Shown one piece after another: positions 40,517 to 50,772 of a stretch of DNA of 64,000 nt. The DNA comes from Daphnia pulex. Its lineage: Eukaryota; Arthropoda; Branchiopoda; Diplostraca; Daphniidae. Within the stretch, counting starts at the first letter, position 1, and every line of letters starts with the position of its first letter. The stretch covers positions 15,677,001 to 15,741,000 of the forward strand of contig NC_060026.1 of the NCBI RefSeq assembly GCF_021134715.1, given 5' to 3'. The notes under the pieces are model-generated. The model was not told where the DNA came from. It searched no databases and saw only the letters and a list, made by a program, of their open reading frames with translations. The translations under genes and the position numbers were made by a program.

Positions 40517-41779
40517 TTAAGATTGCGTCTCCCATGAATCGAAATATTTGCATCTCTTTTTAGGGTCCCATTCCGACACCAGTTGAGGGTAAAATTTGAC
40601 GACGCCTTCATCTTGATGGAGTTTCTTGCACAAGTCGCAGAAACCGTGTCGAGCCATTTGTTCCACTCCGGATTCCACCGCGTAGTGGCCCTTCCACCAG
40701 AAATATTCGTTGTACAATTGGTCGTTGGCGTCGAGGACTTTGAGGTACTGGGCCAGCGTCTCTGGTGTGAATTGCAAGGCGTCGATGTACGAGTGAGGAG
40801 GTGCGATCCGACTGTAATTGGCTCCGCCGTAAACCACCGGAATAATATCGTGATTCATAATTTCAAAAAATTTCTCCGTGACGTAATCTTCGCAAATGGA
40901 ATTCTCAAATGACAAATAGAATTTGTATTTTACTTCCATCATGTCGTAGCATTTGGGGTCTGACAGCCAATGGGAGTCGTTGCGGATGCAACTGAAATTA
41001 CCGCATCCACCGTAAACGTCGACCGGAATAAATTTACTCAGTTGGCGGACGTAAGTTTCCCGTAAACTGGGAGTTTCGCAATGAGACGCCATCCAAACTG
41101 CCAAGTGAATTTTATTGGCGGCGTAATTCTTGGCTGATGATTGACGAGTCGATTTAATTAATTTCCTCGTTTCCGCTCGAGTTTTGGGAGCCGATGGGCC
41201 CGGAAGGATCCGCCCGTACCGAAATTGAATGTCGGAATTTCTTCTGTAGCTCATGGTCCAGTTGAAATAATTTCTCAGATTCTGGACTCGGAGGAATAAC
41301 ATGGAAGCCGGCGACTCTTGCGTCATGAAGATGAAGCGCTGGTGCTGCTGCCTTTTGAAATATGGGAATTCGGTTAACCAAATGACGTGCATGTTCATGA
41401 CAATGGCGTCGTATTCTTTTAGGGGTAAAGCTGTTTCGTTATCGAAGATGACGCAATCGGACACTTGGCATCCGTTGCGGATGAAAGGCTTGTGTCCAAT
41501 ACCAAAAGCGGAAGTCTCGATCCGGTCCGGACTGTTCCATATCAAAATTGATTTGTATCGATTACTAATTTTTGTTACGTTTGCGGTTCTATTAGGAATA
41601 ACAAAATTGTCGATTGAATCGTCTTGTTTGTTTCCGCTGCGTTCGGCGCGTTCCGGCCGTAGGTGGACGATGACCGTCATCTTGAGAAATAATAAAACTA
41701 CGAGCATAGCAATTTTCTTGAAATTCAGAGTTGATTGTCTTCTGCAAACTTGTTTTAATCTCTTTAAGGAAGATTCCAT
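40517..41779 (-). CDS. Alpha-1,3-fucosyltransferase (GT10), copy 2
   Basis: Single exon, 1263 nt, 420 residues. Type II anchor IAMLVVLLFLKMTVIV. Motifs: KSILIWNSPDR, FIFMTQESPA, YFNWTMSYRRNSDI, YGRILPGPSAPKT, VWMASHC, YGGCGNFSC, FYLSFENSICEDYVTEKFF, PVVYGGANYSRIAPPHSYI, FCDLCKKLH. Close to copy 1 in the catalytic half but without its N-terminal exon. Start set at the first ATG (MESSLKRL); the frame is open further upstream but lacks an ATG. Confidence 0.95.
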   Translation of the reverse strand: MESSLKRLKQVCRRQSTLNFKKIAMLVVLLFLKMTVIVHLRPERAERSGNKQDDSIDNFVIPNRTANVTKISNRYKSILIWNSPDRIETSAFGIGHKPFIRNGCQVSDCVIFDNETALPLKEYDAIVMNMHVIWLTEFPYFKRQQHQRFIFMTQESPASMLFLRVQNLRNYFNWTMSYRRNSDIQFRYGRILPGPSAPKTRAETRKLIKSTRQSSAKNYAANKIHLAVWMASHCETPSLRETYVRQLSKFIPVDVYGGCGNFSCIRNDSHWLSDPKCYDMMEVKYKFYLSFENSICEDYVTEKFFEIMNHDIIPVVYGGANYSRIAPPHSYIDALQFTPETLAQYLKVLDANDQLYNEYFWWKGHYAVESGVEQMARHGFCDLCKKLHQDEGVVKFYPQLVSEWDPKKRCKYFDSWETQS

Positions 41780-42785
41780 GTTGATGAATAATTTGCGCAA
41801 GCGTCGTCGTTAAATTTTTTTTGTCAATGTAAATTTTAATTAATTTGAATAAAATAAAAATGTTACATGCCATATAGCGATTGTTTCCGGGCGGTGACTT
41901 GGCGTGCTCATGCGCCGTTGCGTACTGAATCAACGCCGAAAAGCGCTTGACCGACGGGATACCGCGGTTGTTCCCACCCTCGTGATGAGGCGGGAGGAGG
42001 CGATTGCGCCATCCGCAACAGGTGAACGACATTTCAATGAATCTTGTACCATTTAGAGTTTGTTATCATCATGATGAATTGTCACATAGTTCACGCTGGC
42101 AAACAAACCCGAAGAAGAAACACGAGAGTTTGATGACGCACGACAAGTTTTTAAAATAACTTTTAGAAGATATTTTCTGTTGTATTCACCAAAGACAAGT
42201 TTGCAAACAAACCGGCACTTCAAGAGTCATGGTCACATTGGGGTATGACCTAACTGAAATTAATTCAAACCAAAATATTTTATCATTCATATCCGGTTTT
42301 GTTTTTATTGCAATTTAGTAATATAATTAATAGGCCAGATTTTCTACGAAGAAAATCTTTTTCTAGATTCTTAATTTAATCAGCCGATAACTTTAGTAAA
42401 ATAAAAAAAAATTTCATGGCAACAATTCGCTTCTTAATGGGTGGCTAGCCTGAGCCAATAAAAATTTCAAACATATTTGGGCACCACCGTCGAGCCCCGT
42501 TACGCAACAGTCTGACGAGACGAAGTTATCGGGCAAAAATCTCCAAAAGAGTCCTGAATCACCTCCGCACACATCGGTTATTTTTTCCCATCTCGTGAAT
42601 AATGTTTTATTTGCTCTTATATTGCAACTCGAGGTATTATAACTTGAAGCTCAAGTTGGGTGATGGGAAAATATACAGTCAGATCCTGTATAGCTTAATT
42701 TTGGGTGGAAACAAACAAACGATTCGATGCTGGCCAACATCACACGGTTATAGATGGAACACCTAACGGAAGGCTGATCAAAAGT
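41780..42785. other. Intergenic, head-to-head promoters
   Basis: Between fucosyltransferase copy 2 (-) and QQYY copy 3 (+). Has a GC-rich CTCATGCGCCGTTGCG block at 41909-41924. No gene. Confidence 0.45.
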
Positions 42786-42793
42786 ATAAAATG
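42786..42793 (+). promoter_or_regulatory. TATA box and initiator of QQYY copy 3
   Basis: TATAAAAT followed by TCGCAGGTCAGTGGAAAGTC, matching the copy 2 core promoter. It lies 166 nt above the start codon. Confidence 0.6.
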
Positions 42794-42958
42794 ATTTGTC
42801 GCAGGTCAGTGGAAAGTCACAGTTGCTTCGCCTTTCTCTATAACACAACTGTATTTCTTATACATTCACTTTCTTATAATAATTCAGTAAGATTTGGATC
42901 AATTTGTCTATGCTGATTTAAGTCTAATTTTTTAAATTTGATATTGATAGAATTAAAA

Positions 42959-43860
42959 ATGAAGTTGGCCCTTATCTTGCTGTCCATTTGCGTGGCCATG
43001 TCTCACCAACAATATTACCACCCCCGGATGATGATGGGACATCCCTGGATGTCTCCATTCGCCCAGCATCCGCATCCCATGTATTTCAATAATTACATGG
43101 TCCGGTTAATTCAATTCAAAACTTTCTATCGCAGTTTTAAATTAATAATTGTTAAATTCAGGGCCAATATCCTTACATGGGCCAGGCTAACAGGTACGTC
43201 AATAACGCTCAGGCGAGAGTTAAGGGTTACGAACCTTTGCCGGAAGAATTCCAACCTCCGGTTGAGGATGGCGAAGAAATTCGATTTTTTTCGGGAACTT
43301 CCATTGGCAATCCTTTATTGAAAACTGTTACCTTTACCATCACGTCCACCTGCACTGCTCTGAGCGTCACGACGTGCGTGGCCATTTCGAATTTGTCGCC
43401 CAATCCGGTCGCTTGTAACGGACGCCGGAGACGCTTCGCCGAGTACAACGACGAGCAAGGCGAAGATATTGGGGCCCAATACCCAATCATCCCCAGCGAA
43501 GTTCGCATGTGAGTTTGAATCAATCCCTTTCGTTTAGCAGAGCAATTTTGAATATTATTGAATTTATTTAGCGTGATGCCAACTGCTGAGCCCAGCACTG
43601 GATTGGCCCGTAACGGCCGTGAGTCGCCGTTTGGCATTTCTTCGTCGATTGAAGAGAATTCCAACGACTCGAACGGTAATCCGCAGTTCCGTGATAAGCG
43701 ATTTTTCAATTGGAACGCCTTTGCGACTGGAGTGACTATTACTACCTGGTCGGTCATTTCGAGCACCTTCACCTCGACGCTGGCCATTCCCGGCGTCAGC
43801 ACCGTCCTGCCGTGTCTGCCGGCCGGTTACGGCATTTGCCAAATTGCGGTCGGTAAATAG
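42959..43860 (+). CDS. Small secreted QQYY-family protein, copy 3
   Basis: Three exons (42959-43099, 43162-43508, 43572-43860) sum to 777 nt, 258 residues. Signal peptide MKLALILLSICVAMSH and QQYYHPRMMMGHPWM, with QHPHP inserted relative to copy 2. Exon 2 starts GQYPYMGQANRY, unlike copy 2, then becomes virtually identical to it from SIGNPLLKT to SEVR. Exon 3 retains FNWNAFATGVTITTWSV and GYGICQIAVGK. The first donor reads ATG-GTCCGG where the other copies have GTAAAG or GTAGGT, a weak site. Secreted; role unknown. Confidence 0.82.
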
Positions 43861-45035
43861 AGCCTGATGTTAACATAAGCAAATGAACTACCCGTATTCC
43901 ACCCTATAGAAATCCTTTGATCGTTGTTGACCAATGTCCTTTTAAATAATTTTATGACGCTATTGCTTAATTCTTGTGTTTATTTATGAGCTGGATTTGT
44001 TGCAACGGTAACTGCTTGAATTAATTGACTGAAAATAAAAATAAAAAAACCTCTTAATTAAACTGGAAATTATGTTTTATTCCGTCTCTGTAAAAAAAAA
44101 TGAAACATAAATTCTCAATGGGTTTTCTTCAACATTTATTTAGACGATAATCTAATAGGACATTGAATATATGTGAAAGGTCAAGGTAAATACATCAACA
44201 ATGATTCAATAGCACTACCAACTATAGAGAAGAGGAATTAATGGTCCGCTCTTCCAGCAGAATCTGATCTCGGACGCTAAGTCCATCAGCAATTTTAATT
44301 TTACCAGCAACACATCAATAAAATTGGCGAGCTCTCATAATTTAAGTTGAATACATAGAGATGTCAGAAAAGGAATAGCTGAATAGAGGAAAAAACAGTT
44401 CAAGAGAAAAAGGCGTTATGAAAGCCACGAGAAATCACAAGTGCTATCCTTCCAGCAAAATCCGATTGAACCAATACCATAACAGTTGCAAACAACTTGT
44501 CCAGCTCCTATTCTTACATTAGGTTACGCATAGAGAAGTATGAAAATAAGAGAATATTTTTTCTAGCTAAATCTGGCCTCATAATTTTGCCAGCAAAATT
44601 CTACATCATTCCAATATTTATATTAAGTTACTGAGTACCGGTAGCGTTAAAGATTTTAGAGAAATCAACGGCCGAATTTTTGTTTCGTGTCCGCTACTCA
44701 TTCCAATTTACCCCGTAGTTTAAATAAAAGTTTTAATATTTGGGACATACAAATGAATTACAAATAAATGAATAAACCATTATGCTACCTCCTAACCCCC
44801 TTCCCATAATCTCCATCCCGCTTCTACCAAAATAACAAAAACTGTATAAACAATTAAACATGAATGAATTAAATTTTGAATGAGAGACAGTAATTTAGGA
44901 AAAACAAAGAAACCAAACGAAAAATAAAAGCGGAATTGGAAGGCCAATTCTTTGTCTCATTAAATGCACTAAATAAATAAATACAGCAAATTCTTGATTA
45001 AATTCACTGGAATAATAGAATTAATTTTCTCGTTT
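43861..45035. other. Intergenic with diverged short repeats
   Basis: AT-rich. 44220-44650 contains three loosely similar stretches around TCCAGCARAATCYGAT or GCCAGCAAAATTC spaced about 150-200 nt. No gene seen. Confidence 0.4.
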
Positions 45036-46587
45036 TTACTTTTCCCCGTACAGATTTTTAAGTGAACTGCCGGGAAGACAAGGAACCTTGTCGTAAAACC
45101 AAGTGCCGATATCTTCGTAGCTCTTGGCCGGCTCTTCCGGGCGGTTGAGCTTCTCGCAGAGGTCGCACCAGCCGTTGGGCGGAAAGCGGATGACCTCCCA
45201 GTCCTTTTTCCAGTCGAAATATTTCGAATACAGTCCAGGATTAGTGTCCAGGACGTAGAGGTATTCGGCCAGGGCCTTTGGCGAGGCGAAATCGGCCGTG
45301 TTGATGTAGGAATGGGCCGGAGCGAAGGCGGAGTAATCCGCACCGCCGTAAACGATGGGGACGACGTCGGCTTCCAGAGCGCGGTAGAATTTCTCGGTGA
45401 CGTAATCGGCGCACAGGGAATTCTCGGCGGCGATGTAGAACTTGTAGTTGCCCAGGAGCTTGTCGCAGTGGGTCCCCTCGGCCGGATCGCATTTCAAATG
45501 CCCGCAAGCGCCGTAAGTGTCGATCGGCGTGTACTGGGCCATTTCGCGGAAGTATTTCTCCCGTCCGCCCAGAGTGTCGCAGTTGGAATTGAACCAGGCC
45601 ACCAGTTTGGTCTTGTTGCCCAGCACCTTGGGATGCAAAAAGGTGTCGAACATTTTAATGGGATCCGGCGGAATCTCACCTTCCGGCAGCGGCCGGGGCA
45701 GAACGTTGGACACGACGGAAGTCGATTTGCGGCGGAGGCTGCCGTACGGATGGCTGGAAAAAATGTCGGAATCGCGACGGTGGGTCATGGTCCAGTTAAA
45801 GTAATTTTTCAGCGGCTCGGTGAAGACGGACAGCCGCTCCCGTTCGCTGGCCATCGCTTCGTAGTAGAGGAAAACGTAGCGCTGGGCGGCCAGACGGTGC
45901 CGGGGCAAATTGTCGACGTCGAAATCGTTGGGGTGGAAGATGAGGGCGTCACTGTCGTTGGCCAGACTCTTGTCGGTCGTCGTCAGGCAGTTGGTGTAGC
46001 GACAGCCGGCGGCCATGAACGGCTCACGACCCAAACCGAAGCGGAAATCGTCCCAGCGGAAGAAAGTTGTCCATAATAAAATTTGCTTGGGTTTCCCAGT
46101 TGTTTCGACAGTAGCAGTCGACTTTGACGTCTTGTTAGACACCTCCTGCTCACAAAATTGTTATAATTTAGCGTTGATTACATAAAAATTTAGATTTTAG
46201 ACTTACCAAGGCGATGGGGTTGGTCCTGGCAGCTTCCAGGCCTTTGCAGACCTGCTTGACGAACTTGGAATTTTTCGGGAGACGAGTGAAGCAGTGGTTC
46301 ATCTCGTCGCTGGTCGGGCAGTGCCTGTACGGACTGGGCGAGGCCACCATGACGGCGACGTAACTGAAAACGACGAAGAAAATGAGCGTGACCACCAGCG
46401 GAGGGTAGCCGTTGGGTCTCGGGCGAGGCGGATGATTTCCAGGTGCTGGGACACGGAAACGTCGATGAGGCGGTGGTGTTCTTGGTGGCATCTTGAACAA
46501 GTTGACGAGTTTTCTTAGGGGGATCTTGACGGACTTGTAGACTCGACCTGAGAGTCTCTCAATCGGAAGCTGAATGTCTGCCAACAT
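45036..46587 (-). CDS. Divergent alpha-1,3-fucosyltransferase (GT10), copy 3
   Basis: Two exons (46587-46207 and 46148 or 46145 to 45036), 497 or 496 residues. Long basic, proline-rich cytosolic segment (PPRTPPPHRRF, PPRPRPNGYPP), then anchor LVVTLIFFVVFSYVAVMV. GT10 landmarks remain: KQILLWTTFFR, YFNWTMTHRRDSDI, VAWFNSNC, YGACGHLKC, FYIAAENSLCADYVTEKFY, PIVYGGADYSAFAPAHSYI, WCDLCEKL. Changes such as AAEN for SFEN and FLYYEA for FFTQE set it apart from the other four. GC content is higher than neighbouring sequence. The acceptor is GAGCAG, so two in-frame splice forms (Q included or not) are possible. Confidence 0.93.
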
Positions 46588-47335
46588 GGGAAATGTCGAT
46601 CAATTTCAAGTCGGCGGACGGCGGACGGGGGTATAATCGAGAGCGGCGGAGTTCAAATTTGCCTTGAGCCGGAGTGTATCAATTTGTGACAAATGCGGAG
46701 ACGTACGTTAGAGATATCAGATTTGTAAATTTAGATTTTCAAGGGAAGACGGTGAAAAGGAGTCGTGATGATCAGCAGCAGCAACAGGTAATCAGTTGAA
46801 ATTATATAGCATCCAGCCGTACGTCAATTGCGGATGTCGTTGATTCTATTCACGGGGAGAATTAAGAAGAAGCGAAAATTGATGCGTGGCTTTTGTGTCG
46901 AATCAACCCACAATAACTTGCGCTGAAAGGAACTTGTTGACGACACTAATAAGGCATTTACTTTTGTTGATTTTACTATTATACGACGTACGGTATGTAT
47001 TACCTGTTGCGGGCGACTGGCGACACTATTTTCTTAGGTCGATTTAAACCGAATGGAGAAACACTTAAAGTCAATCTGTCCGCAATCTGTAGCTTGGGGA
47101 CTTTTGGAAAGACTGGACTGAGGTGTTTGCAGACGAGTAAAACACTAAAAAGTCAAGAACACACTCTCGACAGTCACGGTCAAATAGAAGTTATAACATG
47201 GGTGTGTGTCTACTATGAACTCGAATCAAAAATATAAACAGCCTTCGCAAACATCCAAAACTTCGCACACCAGTCTACCTCAATTCAGAAATGTTTTACG
47301 CATTTAATTAAACCGAGGAGCCGAGGTCTGACACG
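46588..47335. other. Intergenic, no gene recognised
   Basis: Upstream region of fucosyltransferase copy 3. No supported feature; an 80-codon frame at 46995-47237 lacks motifs. Confidence 0.45.
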
Positions 47336-47593
47336 CCCATCCCGTCAATTACCATTTGGCATTTCGTCGTCGATTGATGATGAGAATGAACTCGCCGGTA
47401 TTGGGAAACAGCAGCGGGGCAAACGATTCTTCTAACAATTCTGGAACATTTTTGCAACCGCAGTGACTGTAACTTCTTGGTCGGTGGTTTCGAGCACCTT
47501 CACCTCGACGCTGGTCGTTCCCGGCGTCAGCACCGTCCTACCTTGTCTGCCGGTCGGTTACGGCATTTGCCGAATTGCGGTCGGTATAAATAA
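47336..47593 (+). pseudogene. Relic of QQYY-family last exon
   Basis: Nearly identical in DNA to exon 3 of QQYY copy 2 (CCATTTGGCATTTCGTCGTC, CAGCAGCGGGGCAAACGATT, GTCAGCACCGTCCTACC, TACGGCATTTGCC). An in-frame stop follows the GKRFF equivalent and the terminal stop codon is lost (VGIN in place of VGK-stop). No first or second exon lies upstream, so it is a 3' fragment. It resembles copy 2 more than the closer copy 3. Confidence 0.85.
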
Positions 47594-48250
47594 AGCGCGA
47601 AGGGAACATTTATTGTGCTAAATAATTATTTATAACGCTTGTCTAATTTTATTCCGGTTTTATTCGGAATAAATAATATACTTATTATTTAATTACTAGT
47701 TTTGCCTTTTGAACTCCAATTCTTAATTACTTTTGCTTAAGGCATTTATTTTATATGTTGCGGACTGTATGTGCATTTCCATTTTCCAGCGGTTATTTGC
47801 GTGTCGCGTCGTCTAGTGTCAAGTCAAGCTACTGAACAGTGGACATTTCAAATATTGTCAGCTACCTGCCACCTGCGTTAGCAAGGTATATCCGAAATGC
47901 TGTTTGTGATTTTTGTTCCACTTACGTAAAAAAAAAATTGCATAATATTCTTAAGAACTCGCTAATGGCCGTATAATAAGGCTGTTATAACAATAGTCCA
48001 GCTCAGTGCTGTCTCACACCTAATGCTGCAGAGAGCTATAATCTTCATTCCAAAAACTGAGGCATTCATTTCCGTGTTTACCCTTAATTATCCTGTAGCC
48101 TAACATTCCTGCTCTTATGGAGAGAACAAACATAAGTGGTTTTAAAACAACTTTGGTTTGTAGGTCTCTGTCGAGTGACATGCTTGGCACAGCAGGAGGG
48201 CAACAAATCATATGGTTTATTTATTTGAGCTTATTGGCTCTAGATATCAA
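47594..48250. other. Intergenic, possible tail of a CASD1-like gene
   Basis: On the minus strand 48211-48080 an open stretch reads MICCPPAVP and later LMFVLSIRAGMLGY, vaguely like the linker and first membrane helix after the catalytic domain in CASD1. It lies just past the stop of the gene at 48.25 kb and is not in its frame. Confidence 0.3.
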
Positions 48251-49679
48251 TTATTTAAGGTTACTGCAAATGTAATTATATAAGAGCTGTGTTGCTTGTG
48301 AAAGAGCCGAGTAGCCTGTGTGTATATAGTCGTTGCAGTCAATATAAGAGTGATCGGGATCTTTGTACGGAGACGGCCCGAAATGGCCTCGTCGAATCAG
48401 TGTACAAGCGCGAACGTAATCCTCTGCCACTGGATTGCTGGAATCCCATATTCGCATCCTGCCACTGTCCCTACACACATCAGCAATAAGAAATATCAAA
48501 TTACAATCAATCCCAGTGTAAAATTTACCGATTTCATCAACCAACTCTAATATATGCCGAATGTCTTCGTTGTAGTGATACAATTTGTCCGAAACAATTA
48601 TGTCCGAATCATTAACACCCCCGTAGGGCATACCTCCGTAGAATTGCGCAGTTGGATATTGATTCAACCAGATAATCTCGCTAAAATTTGACAATTGATT
48701 GAGAATGGGACCTAGTTCCATCAATCTTTTCAGGTAAAGCAGATACTCCTCCGTACTGTGAATTTGTACTATATGCCACAAAGCCATACCTAATCAAATA
48801 AGACGCTTGAGTCAACTAAAAATTTGTTAATCATTTAACTGAGTGGAAAAATAATTACTGAACAAAATCAAATCGGGTTGTTCGTTTCGATCGGAAATAG
48901 CCCAGTGACGCAATGTCTCTGTGACGTTGTCGTCGACGAGGGGTCGCCATTTAAATGAGACTCGCAATCTGAGAATTTCACTGGAAACTTCAATGTCGCC
49001 ATGATAGATCAATGGTATTGGACTCGGATTGGACCTTCTGTCGTGATCTGGAATGAGCTGAATAATGAATTTATACTATACAGCACAATAGCGAAGATTG
49101 ATTAGAATAAAACACAGTAAATCGCTTACTCTGAGAAAATTGTAAAACTGTTGCCTGATTCTTGAATCTCCCATAAAAACGAAATGTAATTTATTCGCGA
49201 TTTTAGATTTTCCGGATAATTGATGTCGGCTACGATGAAGAGCATCTAGACAGGAGACTGCATGTTCAGCTGTGTAGTGAAGCAGCCGACATGTGGATCT
49301 GTGATTTGTGGACATCATTCCACTGCTGTCAAAGGGTGCTACCAAGTCGTTCCCAGCAATAAAGCGGTGTACACGTTGATCAAGAAGATTTCCTATGCAA
49401 TTTGGAGTTTGATTTTCCGGTAATTTTATACCCTATAATTGATTGGAAAAGAACTTGCTGTATTAGGTATTAGCTCAACATAAAACATATAATTACGTCT
49501 TACACGATTATGCTGTTCTTGATGTCTTGGATCCGTTCACTTCTTCGTTCTGTTATGGCGTCGAATTTCTTTTGATAATCGGGGAAGGTATGAACAATCC
49601 AAAACAATAAACAGAAGGCCGTATTCGCAATCAATATGTCCAATCGACTGCAGTTGCACTTCAGAAAACGAAATTCCAT
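48251..49679 (-). CDS. CASD1-like SGNH sialic acid O-acetyltransferase domain protein
   Basis: Four exons (49679-49506, 49432-49130, 49057-48859, 48789-48251) sum to 1215 nt, 404 residues. Type II anchor LDILIANTAFCLLFWIVHTF, then a luminal SGNH/PC-esterase-type domain: nucleophile FMGDSRIRQQFYNFL (GDS), DLILFSMALWHI, WLNQYPTAQFYGG, and near the C-terminus the DxxH dyad in CNDYIHTGYSALSQATQLLYNYIC. In human CASD1 this domain 9-O-acetylates sialic acid and is followed by a multi-helix membrane part, absent here. The first donor reads GTGTAAG. The last exon contains a 58-nt GT-AG look-alike (near 48537) that would break the frame. The substrate may not be sialic acid. Confidence 0.82.
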
Positions 49680-50772
49680 TATTCAGATTGAATGCAAATT
49701 ATAAAAAATTATAGTATTAATAAATTTGCAGTGCGTGCTGATCCCTGATGTTTCACTTAAAGACTGAGTACAGGCTTGTTTTTCCTTTTAACCAGCGAGG
49801 TGGAGGCACGCGCGCCGTAGGTAGCGCTGCTAAGGGTTTTGTCATTGTCAGCTAGTTTTTCATTGGCTAAATCCTCCTCATCACCCAATGATTTTATTCT
49901 GCCTTGGTTTTTGTGAGAGTCTCGCTATTTTCCACTTTTACTTATACACTATTTTGCCATCACCATGTTACACAATATTAGTACACCTGATTAAATTTTG
50001 TTTCAATAAAAGATCATGGATAGGGAATAATTGCTTAATATGCTTGAAAAAAAAAAATGTAATTTTTTCGTAAATTTCTATTCAATAAACTGATGACAAC
50101 ATGATAGAGTTTCCGAGAGTTTCATCATAAATCCACTGACTGAAGTCCAACAAGGGAATCTCTCATATTTTTCTCAGTCAATCACGGACATAATCTGCGC
50201 TAAGAAAATCGACGCTAAAATTAATTTGCACTTTTGAGTCGACAGTCGATTCCACACTTGTTTTACGCTCTCTTTTGCAATTTCGGGAAACAAAGAAATT
50301 TGTGTAATATTCCAACTCTTAACCATTTTCACACTAGGTAAAATTAAATCGACAACACAACTATTAAATGCTGTTTGATGCATCAATGAACTATTAACGG
50401 TTCTATGTGGAGTTCAACAACTGAGTGCGTGGTGATCGACAGACGATCTGCGGTTAACTGACGAACACAAATAGCTACGACGGCTAAAGCATAACCATGT
50501 TCAATGTTGCGGATGATTGTTAAATGATGCATGAGACGTCTTCGTCAAAACGAAATTATATTTATCATTCTTGAATTAGTGAAATAAAATTATTTTCCAT
50601 CGTGTTAAGGACTGTATAAACTTATATTAACTTATATTACTTGTATTATAATCACTTTCACTCTCGATTCAGCTATATATTCACAAGAAGACAAATAAAT
50701 CCATTTGCTGTGAACACGAATTACATGGGGTTATAATTGGCCCAAGAATTCTTTTTGAATGCCATCGCAAGT
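49680..50772. other. Intergenic, no gene recognised
   Basis: AT-rich. A minus-strand frame at 50386-50174 (about 70 codons, hydrophobic end ILASIFLAQIM) is weak and unassigned. Confidence 0.4.

Noticed and set aside
45312-46076. 254-codon frame opposite fucosyltransferase copy 3
   Set aside because: Antisense shadow of a GC-rich coding exon; the minus strand carries all GT10 motifs.
48470-48540. Possible 58-nt intron in the last exon of the CASD1-like gene
   Set aside because: Removing it would shift the frame away from the conserved DxxH end; reading through keeps the domain intact.
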